Made by a program: the position numbers and the translations under genes. The notes beneath the pieces are model-generated. The model saw only the letters and a list, made by a program, of their open reading frames with translations, was not told where the DNA came from and did not search any database. DNA of 64,000 nucleotides from JAWLDV01 sp046537975 (GTDB taxonomy: Bacteria; Desulfobacterota; Desulfobulbia; Desulfobulbales; SURF-16): the NCBI GenBank assembly GCA_046537975.1, contig JBKHJR010000004.1, positions 1 through 64,000 on the forward strand. Reading direction: 5' to 3'. This document shows, one piece after another, positions 41,378-49,511 of this stretch. The number at the start of each line of letters is the position of its first letter. Within the stretch, counting starts at the first letter, position 1.

Positions 41378-42451
41378 ATGCTATATACCCGTCTTATCCT
41401 CTTCATGTCAACTATACTTGTTCTGATTTCTCCTGATTTCACCCCTGCCCTGAACAATGATTACGGTTTAACAACAGAGGACGAGCTTAACTACCCTGCT
41501 AAACAAACCGCGATTCAAAGATTCTGGAAAGGTACCCGGGAAGGGGCATTCAAGGGATGCGGCGATATTACCATAAGATACAGATACACCGACAGTCAGG
41601 GAGATAAAGGGGGAATTGTTATAGTAAACGGCCGGAGAGAAAGTTTTCTTAAATACAAGGAAACTGCTTATGACCTTTACAGACAGGGATTTTCTATCTA
41701 TATGTATGATCACCGGGGACAGGGAGTTTCAGGCAGGATGTTGCATGACCCCTGCATAGGCCATGTCGAGGATTTCAACCACTACGTCCGGGACCTGAAA
41801 AAATTTTACCAGCAGGTTGTCAACGAAAAAGAGAAAAACGACGTCTATCTATTAGCCCACTCCATGGGAGGGGCAATCGCTGCCCTGTATCTGGAAGAGT
41901 ATCCTGGAGATTTCCGGGCGGCTGCCCTTGCCTCCCCAATGATGGAGATAAATACCGGGATAGTGCCAACCGCTGTTGCCTGCAAAACAGCGGACTGGCT
42001 GCAAGGGATCAGGCAGCTTATGGAGTGGCGCTCCGACTATATCCCCTTTACCGGACCTTATAAAAAAAAGTCCTTTTCTGAGAACCGGCTGAGCCACAGC
42101 CAAATAAGATATAAGATTTTCACATCATTATATGAGAAGAGACCTGAGGCCGCTCTGGGCGGTCCTTCGCCCGGTTGGGTCAGTGCTGCCTGTAAGGCCG
42201 GCCGGAAAGCCAGACAGGAAGCCGACCGTATCAAGACTCCTGTATTGTTACTCCAGGCGGGTCAGGATGAACTGGTTACCGCCAGCGGCCAGCAGGAATT
42301 CTGCGACCATCTGGTTTCCGGCGGCACCAGCCGCTGCCATGGAGGAGGGCCAAAGGTAATCAAAGGCGCCTATCATGAACTCTTGATTGAAAAAGATGAG
42401 TACAGAATCCCCGCTTTGACCCAAGTGTTAGACTTTTTTGCAAAACAGTGA
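41378..42451 (+). CDS. Secreted alpha/beta hydrolase (lysophospholipase/monoacylglycerol lipase-like)
   Basis: A probable lipase of the PldB/MGL group in the periplasm or membrane. The N-terminus LILFMSTILVLISPDFTPA looks like a signal peptide or anchor. YMYDHRGQGVSGRM is the oxyanion region, and the nucleophile Ser is in LLAHSMGGAIAALYL. The acid lies in QAGQDELVTA and the His in KGAYHELLIE. The 357-residue length is normal. Next to MsbA and the LPS core genes, it may act on lipids, but that is context only. A truncated relic of its 5' end lies at 44308. Confidence 0.88.
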   Translation: MLYTRLILFMSTILVLISPDFTPALNNDYGLTTEDELNYPAKQTAIQRFWKGTREGAFKGCGDITIRYRYTDSQGDKGGIVIVNGRRESFLKYKETAYDLYRQGFSIYMYDHRGQGVSGRMLHDPCIGHVEDFNHYVRDLKKFYQQVVNEKEKNDVYLLAHSMGGAIAALYLEEYPGDFRAAALASPMMEINTGIVPTAVACKTADWLQGIRQLMEWRSDYIPFTGPYKKKSFSENRLSHSQIRYKIFTSLYEKRPEAALGGPSPGWVSAACKAGRKARQEADRIKTPVLLLQAGQDELVTASGQQEFCDHLVSGGTSRCHGGGPKVIKGAYHELLIEKDEYRIPALTQVLDFFAKQ

Positions 42452-42484
42452 TTCCCGGTGGTCGGGCTGACACCTGAACTCCAC

Positions 42485-44221
42485 TTAATTAAAGGAATAA
42501 TACAGTTCATTATAAGTTGTTGAGGATGCCAGTAATTCTTCATGGGATCCTTGATCCGCAATTTTTCCATCCTGCAGGACAAGAATTCGGTCAGCATGGC
42601 GAATAGTTGAAAGACGATGGGCTATAACAATTGTAGTTTTATCCTTCATCAATCTTTCCAGGGCCTCCTGTACCAGTTTTTCCGAGACCGAATCAAGGGA
42701 GGAAGTCGCCTCATCAAGAATCAGGATGGGAGAATTTTTTAAAATCGCCCGGGCAATAGCTAACCGCTGCCGCTGCCCCCCTGAGAGATTTGCGCCCCGC
42801 TCTCCCAGAAATGTCTCATAGCCATCGGGTAATTCTTCTATAAAACTATCGGCATAGGCGAGCTTTGCTGCTTTTTTAATATCGTCAAAGCTGGTAGGGG
42901 TTCCAAAAGATATATTATCTTTTACTGTATCATGAAAAAGTACGACATCCTGGCTAACCAAACCAAAAAGCCTGCGCAGATCTGATAAATCGGCATCGAC
43001 CAGATTCAAACCATCAATCTGCACTTCACCTTTGTATGGATCATAGAATCTCAGGAGCAAATCAACAAGTGTAGTTTTACCGGCGCCGCTTGGACCAACT
43101 ATAGCAAGCACCTCACCTTTATGAATTGTCAGGTTAATATCCTGCAAAACCAATTCACCATCCGGTGAGTATCTGTGTGAGACTCCTTTGTAGCTAATCT
43201 CTTTCCGCAGTTCTTTTACAGGCGTTTTGCCGCTTTCTTCAACTTCCATTTCTTCAAGCCACCATAATCTCTGGGCGGCACCCTCAACTTCCCTGAATTC
43301 GGTATAGGCCTTGGCTAACTGTTTGAGGGGACCAAAAGTCATGGCAACAGCTCCTAAAGCAGAAAAAAGATCACCACTGGTAATCACGTCATTTATAACA
43401 AGAGATCCACCATACCAAATCACCAAGGCTACCCCGATTCCACTGGAAAAATTGGCAATTAACCTGGTTAATTCTTTATGAATGATAATTCTTCTTTCTT
43501 GCTTAAAATTGGCATTATTTTGCTCATAAAATCTATCTGCCAGCCATTTTTCATTAACGAAAGACTTCACGACCTTTGCACCGTTTGAGGTTTCATTAAT
43601 GATATGGCTTAGCATGGCGATATTCTGCTGGGCACGCCCCCTTTTCTTCTTGACCTTTTTCCCCTGATAGCGGGCGTAGTGAATAATGCCCGGTAGAACA
43701 AGCATAGCTAATAAGGTAACGTCCCAACGTCGATAGATAGCAACACCAAATAAAACTATAATCGTCGGCACGTCCTTGAAAAAACTAAGCAGAACAACGG
43801 ATAACAGTTTTCTAAGCTGCCCTGTATCGGTGATTATTCTGGAGATGAATTTCCCGGAAGTCTCTCTGCTTATAGAGGGCAAAGATATTTTCAGAAAATG
43901 ACTGTAGAGACGTCCGCGAAGATCACGCACCATTTGAAAACCGGTGCTGGCCATCAAATAGGTATAGGTCATCTGGCATACTCCCTGTATTCCATAAACC
44001 AGGACTACAACCAGAGGAAACCATACAAGCATATCGTGATTATTTTCTACAAATAATGAATCAACTACCGGTTTTACCAACCAGGCAATAGCGCCGTTGG
44101 AGGCTGAGACCGCCATACTGAAGAAAGCGGCCAGAATAACACGCTTAGAATAGGGACGAACCAGTTCAACAATTCTCTGGCCAAAAATATTATAGAGGAA
44201 TCTTTCAATATATCTTTTCAT
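42485..44221 (-). CDS. msbA: Lipid A export ATP-binding/permease protein
   Basis: Flips lipid A-core from the inner to the outer leaflet of the inner membrane. It is a half-size ABC exporter with an N-terminal six-helix domain (MsbA-like RFLYNIFGQRIVELVRPYSK start). The nucleotide-binding domain has Walker A GPSGAGKTTL, signature LSGGQRQRLAIARAIL, Walker B ILILDEATSSLD and H-loop IAHRLS. At 578 residues it is full length. Its placement beside LPS core genes fits the lipid A role over a drug-export role. Confidence 0.92.
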   Translation of the reverse strand: MKRYIERFLYNIFGQRIVELVRPYSKRVILAAFFSMAVSASNGAIAWLVKPVVDSLFVENNHDMLVWFPLVVVLVYGIQGVCQMTYTYLMASTGFQMVRDLRGRLYSHFLKISLPSISRETSGKFISRIITDTGQLRKLLSVVLLSFFKDVPTIIVLFGVAIYRRWDVTLLAMLVLPGIIHYARYQGKKVKKKRGRAQQNIAMLSHIINETSNGAKVVKSFVNEKWLADRFYEQNNANFKQERRIIIHKELTRLIANFSSGIGVALVIWYGGSLVINDVITSGDLFSALGAVAMTFGPLKQLAKAYTEFREVEGAAQRLWWLEEMEVEESGKTPVKELRKEISYKGVSHRYSPDGELVLQDINLTIHKGEVLAIVGPSGAGKTTLVDLLLRFYDPYKGEVQIDGLNLVDADLSDLRRLFGLVSQDVVLFHDTVKDNISFGTPTSFDDIKKAAKLAYADSFIEELPDGYETFLGERGANLSGGQRQRLAIARAILKNSPILILDEATSSLDSVSEKLVQEALERLMKDKTTIVIAHRLSTIRHADRILVLQDGKIADQGSHEELLASSTTYNELYYSFN

Positions 44222-44307
44222 TTGGATTTTAAGTCCAGACGACCGGTGTTAAATTAAGCATTGAGATTATGGTTGGTAATAGAGATTAACATCCCTGAGA
44301 AACATCG

Positions 44308-44546
44308 AAACTGTAATATATACCCGCGTCATCCTCTTAATGTCAACTGTACTTGTTCTGACCTCTGCAGTTTACACCTTTTCCAGTATGACTATTCACT
44401 TTATGACAGAAGAAGAACTTAATTCACCGGAGCGGATCATTCAGAGGGTTTCGGCGATATTTTTCCAGGATATCAGTACACCTGTAGAAAAGAAAATAAT
44501 GATGGAAGATCTTGATCACATTTATCTATTAAGGATAGACAGGTAG
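44308..44546 (+). pseudogene. Decayed 5' fragment of the alpha/beta hydrolase at 41378
   Basis: The bases from about 44308 match the hydrolase gene from about 41370. Shared blocks include ATATACCCG followed by TCATCCTCTT or TTATCCTCTT, and ATGTCAACT, ACTTGTTCTGA in the same order. The original ATG is replaced by GTA. The remaining frame (44340-44546) still reads MTEEELNSPERIIQR against the functional LTTEDELNYPAKQTAIQR. It then diverges and stops, with none of the catalytic region left. This is a relic of a tandem duplication that brackets msbA. The rest of 44222-44710 holds nothing else recognisable. Confidence 0.7.
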
Positions 44547-44710
44547 TCAGTACCGGAGGTTCCTCCTGCCTGTATGATGCATGTCCTATTTTCTCCAGGC
44601 CGGGGCAGGATATGCTGCTAAGCTGGTTAGAGGTCAAAAAATAACCTTTTTTCGCTGGACAGGATAATTAAAGAGAATCCCCCCCTCTTATCAGCAACAG
44701 CTACAAGAAC
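44547..44710. other. Non-coding remainder of the msbA/flavoprotein spacer
   Basis: No open frame, promoter or terminator could be supported here. The C-rich stretch near 44678-44686 lies immediately downstream of the Fe-S flavoprotein stop and has no clear stem. Confidence 0.4.
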
Positions 44711-46732
44711 TTAACTTTTAGACATAGCCTTTTTCAGAGAGGGGATACCACCGTTTTCTACTTCCAGAAACCTGAGTCTGTCTTTTCCCAGACCCATCTC
44801 CTCCATCTCCCGGTTCAGCCGGGAAACCCTGCGCTCCATAAAATCGTGGGTTCCGGGATGCCGCTCATCTTCTCCTTTACAGACAGCTACCATCACTTCC
44901 TCGGCCCCTCTCTCAAAAGCAGACAACAAATCAGAGACATCAAGTCGGGCCAGGCTGGAAAGGTATATCTCCACAACATCTTTCAGGCCGATGTTTTCCC
45001 TGCCCTGCCATTGCGCTTCCGAGGCACCATGACCGCAGATATAGGCAACAGTCCGTGATTTACCCGTCCGGGATTTTTCTTCTAATTCCTGCTCTACTCT
45101 TTCCACTTCCTTGTTGCCCAGGGTAATGGCCCGGGCCGGACACTCTGTAACGCAAATACCGCAGGCCTGGCAGCGGACCTGATCAATATGGGCCACGCTG
45201 TCGACATAAGGAGCACCAAAAGGGCAGACCCGGACACAGGTCAGACACTTGACACAGCGGCCGGGAATAACCTCGGCTCCATTACCGCATTCCAGGCAGC
45301 GATGGGCCTCAGGCAGAGCGGTTTCTGCTGTAAACCCAAGCTCAAAGGGTGCAAAAGTATTCTTCCTCTTTTCCGGAGGCAGAACAGGCTGTTCGTTTCT
45401 CTTTATTCTTGTCACCCTGCCCCCTGCCTCATCATCTATCCTGTCAACTACCTGGGGAAGGGAATCATATTCAGCCAGGTCAACCGCCCCCTGGCTAAGA
45501 TACTGATCAACTGCCTCAGCCGCCCTTTTTCCGCTGGCACAGGCCTCAACCACGGAGCCCGGCGGGGTTACCGCTTCCCCACAGGCAAATACCCAGTCCA
45601 AATTGGTCATATGGGTCTCAGGGGAGAAGCTCAATCGGTTGTACTGATTCATCTCCAGGTCGCTGCCTTTACGAAAACCATCGTCCAGGGCCTGACCTAT
45701 GGCAAAAACAATGGTATCACAACTGGTGGTATCCAGCTCATCTTCAGCAAATTCCGGGGCAAACCGCCCCTCTTCGTCAAAGACCCTGGTTACCTTTTTA
45801 TGCTGCAGACCGGAAATTGAACCGTCATCTGCTATCTGTACCGAGCCCGGGCCCCGGCGGTTTATAATTTCTACTCCTTCTTCCCTGCACTCCTCAATTT
45901 CCCAGTCCCAGGCCGGCATTTCCTCCCTGGATTCCAGGCAGATCATCCGGACCCGCCCGCAGCCGTAGCGAACCGCTGATCTGGCGGCATCACAGGCCAC
46001 ATTTCCTCCCCCGATCACCAGAACATCATCACCTACATCTATCTCCAGTCCATTGCTCACCGACCTCAGAAAATCCAGGACCCCGTGGACTCTGGGATGA
46101 TCAGTACCGGGCAGAGGCAGGATCCGGCTGTTGCTCAGACCGGTGGCGATTATCACTGCCTGATATCCCTCATCTGCAAGATCCCGGACAGTCTTGTCCT
46201 TACCGATTTCCACCCCTGTTTTCAATTCGATATCATGGGCCAGGATCCAGTCTACATCAGCCCTGATTGCTTCCCTGGGAAGGCGGTAGGGAGGAATAAT
46301 CTGAACGGGTATACCGCCGGCGGCTTCATACTTTTCAAATATGACCGTTTGAAAACCGCGCCAGGTAAGATGGAGAGCGGCACTCATGCCACTGGGACCA
46401 CTCCCCACAACAGCCACTTTTCCTCTATCCAGGGAGGCCGGTTTGTTCACTGTAGGTTCCGGTGTCTGCTCCAGGGTAAAACGTTTGAGCTCCCTGATTG
46501 CCACGGACTCGTCCACGTCCCTGCGACGGCAGTTGGCCTCACAGGGATGATGGCAGATTCTGCCGCACACCGAGGCAAAAGGTAGACTCCTGCGGATAAC
46601 ATCAGTGGCCTCAAGATACCTGGCCTGGGAAATATGATGTACATACAGGCGGACATCGGCATTTGCCGGACACCCGTTCCGGCATGGTGGCCACAAACTG
46701 TCGCGATTCTGAAGCTCTTTTTGTTTGGTCAT
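44711..46732 (-). CDS. Multi-domain Fe-S flavoprotein: GltD-like oxidoreductase with ferredoxin and MvhD-like domains
   Basis: 673 residues. An N-terminal cluster domain has C17, C21, C56, C60, C64 and C68 (CRNGC, CGRICHHPCEANC), as in GltB/GltD and NfnB small subunits. An FAD dinucleotide fold follows (VAVVGSGPSGMSAALHL near 106) and an NAD(P) fold (VLVIGGGNVACDAARSA). Near 475-540 lie two [4Fe-4S] motifs (CVKCLTCVRVCPFG and CQACGICVTECP). The last 100 residues resemble MvhD (VAYICGHGASEAQWQG, then AVCKGEDERHPGTHDFMERRVSRLNREMEEMGLG) but keep only two Cys. It suggests electron transfer between NAD(P)H and a quinone or heterodisulfide-type partner. Partner and substrate are unknown. Confidence 0.85.
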   Translation of the reverse strand: MTKQKELQNRDSLWPPCRNGCPANADVRLYVHHISQARYLEATDVIRRSLPFASVCGRICHHPCEANCRRRDVDESVAIRELKRFTLEQTPEPTVNKPASLDRGKVAVVGSGPSGMSAALHLTWRGFQTVIFEKYEAAGGIPVQIIPPYRLPREAIRADVDWILAHDIELKTGVEIGKDKTVRDLADEGYQAVIIATGLSNSRILPLPGTDHPRVHGVLDFLRSVSNGLEIDVGDDVLVIGGGNVACDAARSAVRYGCGRVRMICLESREEMPAWDWEIEECREEGVEIINRRGPGSVQIADDGSISGLQHKKVTRVFDEEGRFAPEFAEDELDTTSCDTIVFAIGQALDDGFRKGSDLEMNQYNRLSFSPETHMTNLDWVFACGEAVTPPGSVVEACASGKRAAEAVDQYLSQGAVDLAEYDSLPQVVDRIDDEAGGRVTRIKRNEQPVLPPEKRKNTFAPFELGFTAETALPEAHRCLECGNGAEVIPGRCVKCLTCVRVCPFGAPYVDSVAHIDQVRCQACGICVTECPARAITLGNKEVERVEQELEEKSRTGKSRTVAYICGHGASEAQWQGRENIGLKDVVEIYLSSLARLDVSDLLSAFERGAEEVMVAVCKGEDERHPGTHDFMERRVSRLNREMEEMGLGKDRLRFLEVENGGIPSLKKAMSKS

Positions 46733-46777
46733 ATTTTTGGGTACTTATAGTTTTAATTCAGGGTACGCAGTTCACAT

Positions 46778-48169
46778 CTAACTTGCTGCATTAGCAGCCA
46801 GAAACTCCTTTACCTGGTTGACATCGGCATCCAGGACCTGGCAGCGGCTCTCCATATTTTCCAGACCCTGCAGGGGCTCCGGCAGCTCCGGCGGGCCGCC
46901 GATTGCCTTTTCCACAGCATCTCCGAACTTGGCAGGATGGGCGGTAGCCAGACAGACCATGGGGACCTCAGGGTCTTTCATGGCCAGTCCTCCCTTCACT
47001 CCAACAGCTGTATGAGGATCAAGGATATAGCCTGTATCCTGATAGAACTGTCTTATGGTTGCCAGGGTCTCCTCTTCACTAACGGATCTTGAAAGAAATT
47101 CTTTCCGGACCTTCTCCTGCGCCGATTTTGAGAATTCCAGTTTTCCGGATCTGCTGAACTGATCCATACTCTTTCTGGTCATTGCCGGATCCTCTCCATA
47201 AAGATAGAAGAGGAAACGTTCAAAATTGCTGGCCACCTGTATGTCCATGGATGGACTGGAAGTATGGGTCACTTTACTCAAGGAGTAGTCACCGTCAAGA
47301 ACGAACCGGGTCAGGAGGTTATTTTCATTGGTGACCAAGACCAAATTGCGGATACAGTCGGGAACCAGGCACCGGGCAAGATAACCTGCGAATATGTCGC
47401 CGAAGTTGCCGGTGGGAACGGCAAAATCCACGGCTTCTGCACCAGCTCTCCTCAACTTGAGAGCAGCATAAACATAATAAACTATCTGGGCCAGTATCCG
47501 GGCCCAGTTAATGGAATTGACCGCACCCAGGGAAAAACGATCCTTGAAGTCCCTGTCATTAAATAGTTCCTTAACAATAGCTTGACCGTCGTCAAAAGTG
47601 CCGCGGACCGCTATGTTATAGACATTGTCGTCTATAACGGTAGTCATCTGCAATTCCTGGATACGGCTCACCCGCTGATAGGGATGGATAATAAATATTT
47701 TTATCCTCTTCTTGCCTCTTACTCCATAGATCGCAGCACTGCCGGTATCCCCGGACGTGGCTCCGAGAATATTCATGCTTGCCCCGCTTTTCTTGAGCTG
47801 ATATTCAAAGACGTTGCCCAGAAACTGCAGGGCAACGTCCTTAAAGGCAAGAGTAGGACCATGGAAGAGTTCCAGAATATGGAGCCCCCCCTTCTCAACT
47901 ACAGGGGTGATCTCCGGATTACGGAAGGTACGGTAAGACCGCTCAATCAGATCCCGCAGGTCTTCCCCGGGGATATCATCAATAAATAAGGACATGACCT
48001 CATAGGCCAGATCCTGATAGGAGAGTTCAGCCCAGGAGGAAACCGTTGACTGATCGGGACTCGGGACCATCTCGGGCAACAACAGCCCCCCATCAGTCGC
48101 CAGTCCCATCATGACCGCTTCCCGGAATGATACCGGGTTTATTCCTCCCCTGGTGCTTATATATTTCAT
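46778..48169 (-). CDS. thrC: Threonine synthase
   Basis: A PLP enzyme converting O-phosphohomoserine to threonine. MKYISTRGG is the family start. The PLP Lys is K110 in GPTLAFKDVALQF, with ATSGDTGSAAIYG as the phosphate-binding loop and DPHTAVGVKGGLAM near the end. The 463-residue length matches the E. coli-type class. It overlaps rsfS by 4 bases. It ends 45 bases before the Fe-S flavoprotein starts, so they may be one transcript. Confidence 0.95.
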   Translation of the reverse strand: MKYISTRGGINPVSFREAVMMGLATDGGLLLPEMVPSPDQSTVSSWAELSYQDLAYEVMSLFIDDIPGEDLRDLIERSYRTFRNPEITPVVEKGGLHILELFHGPTLAFKDVALQFLGNVFEYQLKKSGASMNILGATSGDTGSAAIYGVRGKKRIKIFIIHPYQRVSRIQELQMTTVIDDNVYNIAVRGTFDDGQAIVKELFNDRDFKDRFSLGAVNSINWARILAQIVYYVYAALKLRRAGAEAVDFAVPTGNFGDIFAGYLARCLVPDCIRNLVLVTNENNLLTRFVLDGDYSLSKVTHTSSPSMDIQVASNFERFLFYLYGEDPAMTRKSMDQFSRSGKLEFSKSAQEKVRKEFLSRSVSEEETLATIRQFYQDTGYILDPHTAVGVKGGLAMKDPEVPMVCLATAHPAKFGDAVEKAIGGPPELPEPLQGLENMESRCQVLDADVNQVKEFLAANAAS

Positions 48170-48552
48170 TCTGATTTCTCTTCTTCTACCTCTATTCTCA
48201 GGGCATCATGCCACAACCCTTCCAGATTATAAAACTCTCTCTCATCCCGGTAAAAGATATGAACTACTACGTCCTGGTAGTCAAGAAGAACCCACATACC
48301 TTCGGAAAGTCCTTCAGTTGAGGCTTCCTTAATCCTCTTCCTGCCGAGCTCGGCCCCAATACTCTCAGCCAGGCCCTGGACATGACGGCTTGAACGTCCA
48401 CTCATAATGACAAAATAATCGGTCAGGGAAGAAAGCCCCCTCACGTCAAGAACCAGGAGATCTTCAGCTTTCTTGTCAAGGGCTGTCTGAGCAATGAGAT
48501 GCACTATTTCAAGGCTTGATTTTTCAGCAAGTTTTTTATTAACCTCTTTCAT
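48166..48552 (-). CDS. rsfS: Ribosome silencing factor
   Basis: Binds ribosomal protein L14 and blocks subunit joining during starvation. It is a 128-residue RsfS/Iojap domain with DLLVLDVRGLSSLTDYFVIMSG, SSRHVQGLAESIGAELG, and the terminal WVLLDYQDVVVHIFYRDEREFYNLEGLW. It sits between a hydrolase and thrC with 4-base overlaps on both sides, so translation is coupled. Confidence 0.95.
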   Translation of the reverse strand: MKEVNKKLAEKSSLEIVHLIAQTALDKKAEDLLVLDVRGLSSLTDYFVIMSGRSSRHVQGLAESIGAELGRKRIKEASTEGLSEGMWVLLDYQDVVVHIFYRDEREFYNLEGLWHDALRIEVEEEKSE

Positions 48553-49139
48553 ATTGCCTCCAAAAAATCAAGCAGCTGCTCATGCCAGACTTGGGGCTGG
48601 TCCAGATAACAGGGATGGGAAGCGTCTTCCACTATATAAAAGGAGGAGCCCTTGATTTCCTGGTGGAGGATATGTCCGTTTTCGATAGGAGAGACAGTAT
48701 CGTTATCTCCCCAGACTATGAAGGTGGGGACTTCTATTTTCGGCAGGGCAACCTTATATTCAGAAACCCCCACTGCCCCTATTAATACCAGCCCTCCCAC
48801 CAGATCCGGATAACTGAGGGCAAATTCAATGGCCAGTTTCCCTCCCATGGAAGGGCCGACAATCACAGGTTTTTCCAGTTTTAGAGTGTGGATGAAATCA
48901 GCCAATACCTGGTCTTTTCCATTGTCGCATTCAGGAGAAGCACCGAAGCCCGGCAGATCAAGAGCCAGAGCATGTTTGCCTTTTTCCCTTAACAGGTCCA
49001 GAGTCCCTAACTCCTGCCAGGTTTCAGCCTTGAACTTAAGACCGTGCAGCAAGACAACGTCATTTTCTTCCCCGGGTCCTGATTCGATATAGTGGATAAG
49101 GCATTTCCCGATTTCCTCTGTTAAAGACCGACTGCTCAT
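48549..49139 (-). CDS. Alpha/beta hydrolase fold protein
   Basis: A 196-residue cytoplasmic hydrolase. It has VVLLHGLKFKAETWQ (oxyanion loop), the nucleophile in VIVGPSMGGKLAIEFA, Asp in VWGDNDTVSP and His in EDASHPCYLDQP. It is short because the cap domain is minimal. Substrate unknown. It is the first gene of a hydrolase-rsfS-thrC run and is divergent from secDF. Confidence 0.85.
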   Translation of the reverse strand: MSSRSLTEEIGKCLIHYIESGPGEENDVVLLHGLKFKAETWQELGTLDLLREKGKHALALDLPGFGASPECDNGKDQVLADFIHTLKLEKPVIVGPSMGGKLAIEFALSYPDLVGGLVLIGAVGVSEYKVALPKIEVPTFIVWGDNDTVSPIENGHILHQEIKGSSFYIVEDASHPCYLDQPQVWHEQLLDFLEAI

Positions 49140-49511
49140 TAAATAGGATCTCCTTAGAATAAATACTCGATATAAAGTAGTCTTTGTATAAACCCTGTAA
49201 CAATATACCTTTTTCCAATTTATGTTAACCCCCTAATTACAAATTTTTTGTAGTTACCACCGCCACCCCCTTATCAGAATTATTACCTGAAACCATCTGA
49301 AGGCCGGGCTATATCAGATTCCCGGGCTTTATAGCTCTCCTAATTAAGAATCTACCAAATTTTGCCGGTATTTTTGGGAATTTTCTATAATTTTCAAGTC
49401 TTCGGCTAAGAGGGAATGATAGATAAGCAATTGACTTCTGTTGTCTATGAGGTATAATCCTCTTCTGATTTTTGCTTAAATTTCAAAATATTTTAAAGGG
49501 AGTTCAATAGA
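49140..49511 (+). promoter_or_regulatory. Spacer upstream of secDF, with sigma-70 promoter
   Basis: 372 bases without a gene. TTGACT at 49431-49436 and TATAAT at 49453-49458 are 16 bases apart, 53 bases before the secDF ATG. A CCGGG/CCCGG stem around 49303-49327 is the only other structure. The rest is AT-rich with nothing recognisable. Confidence 0.65.
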
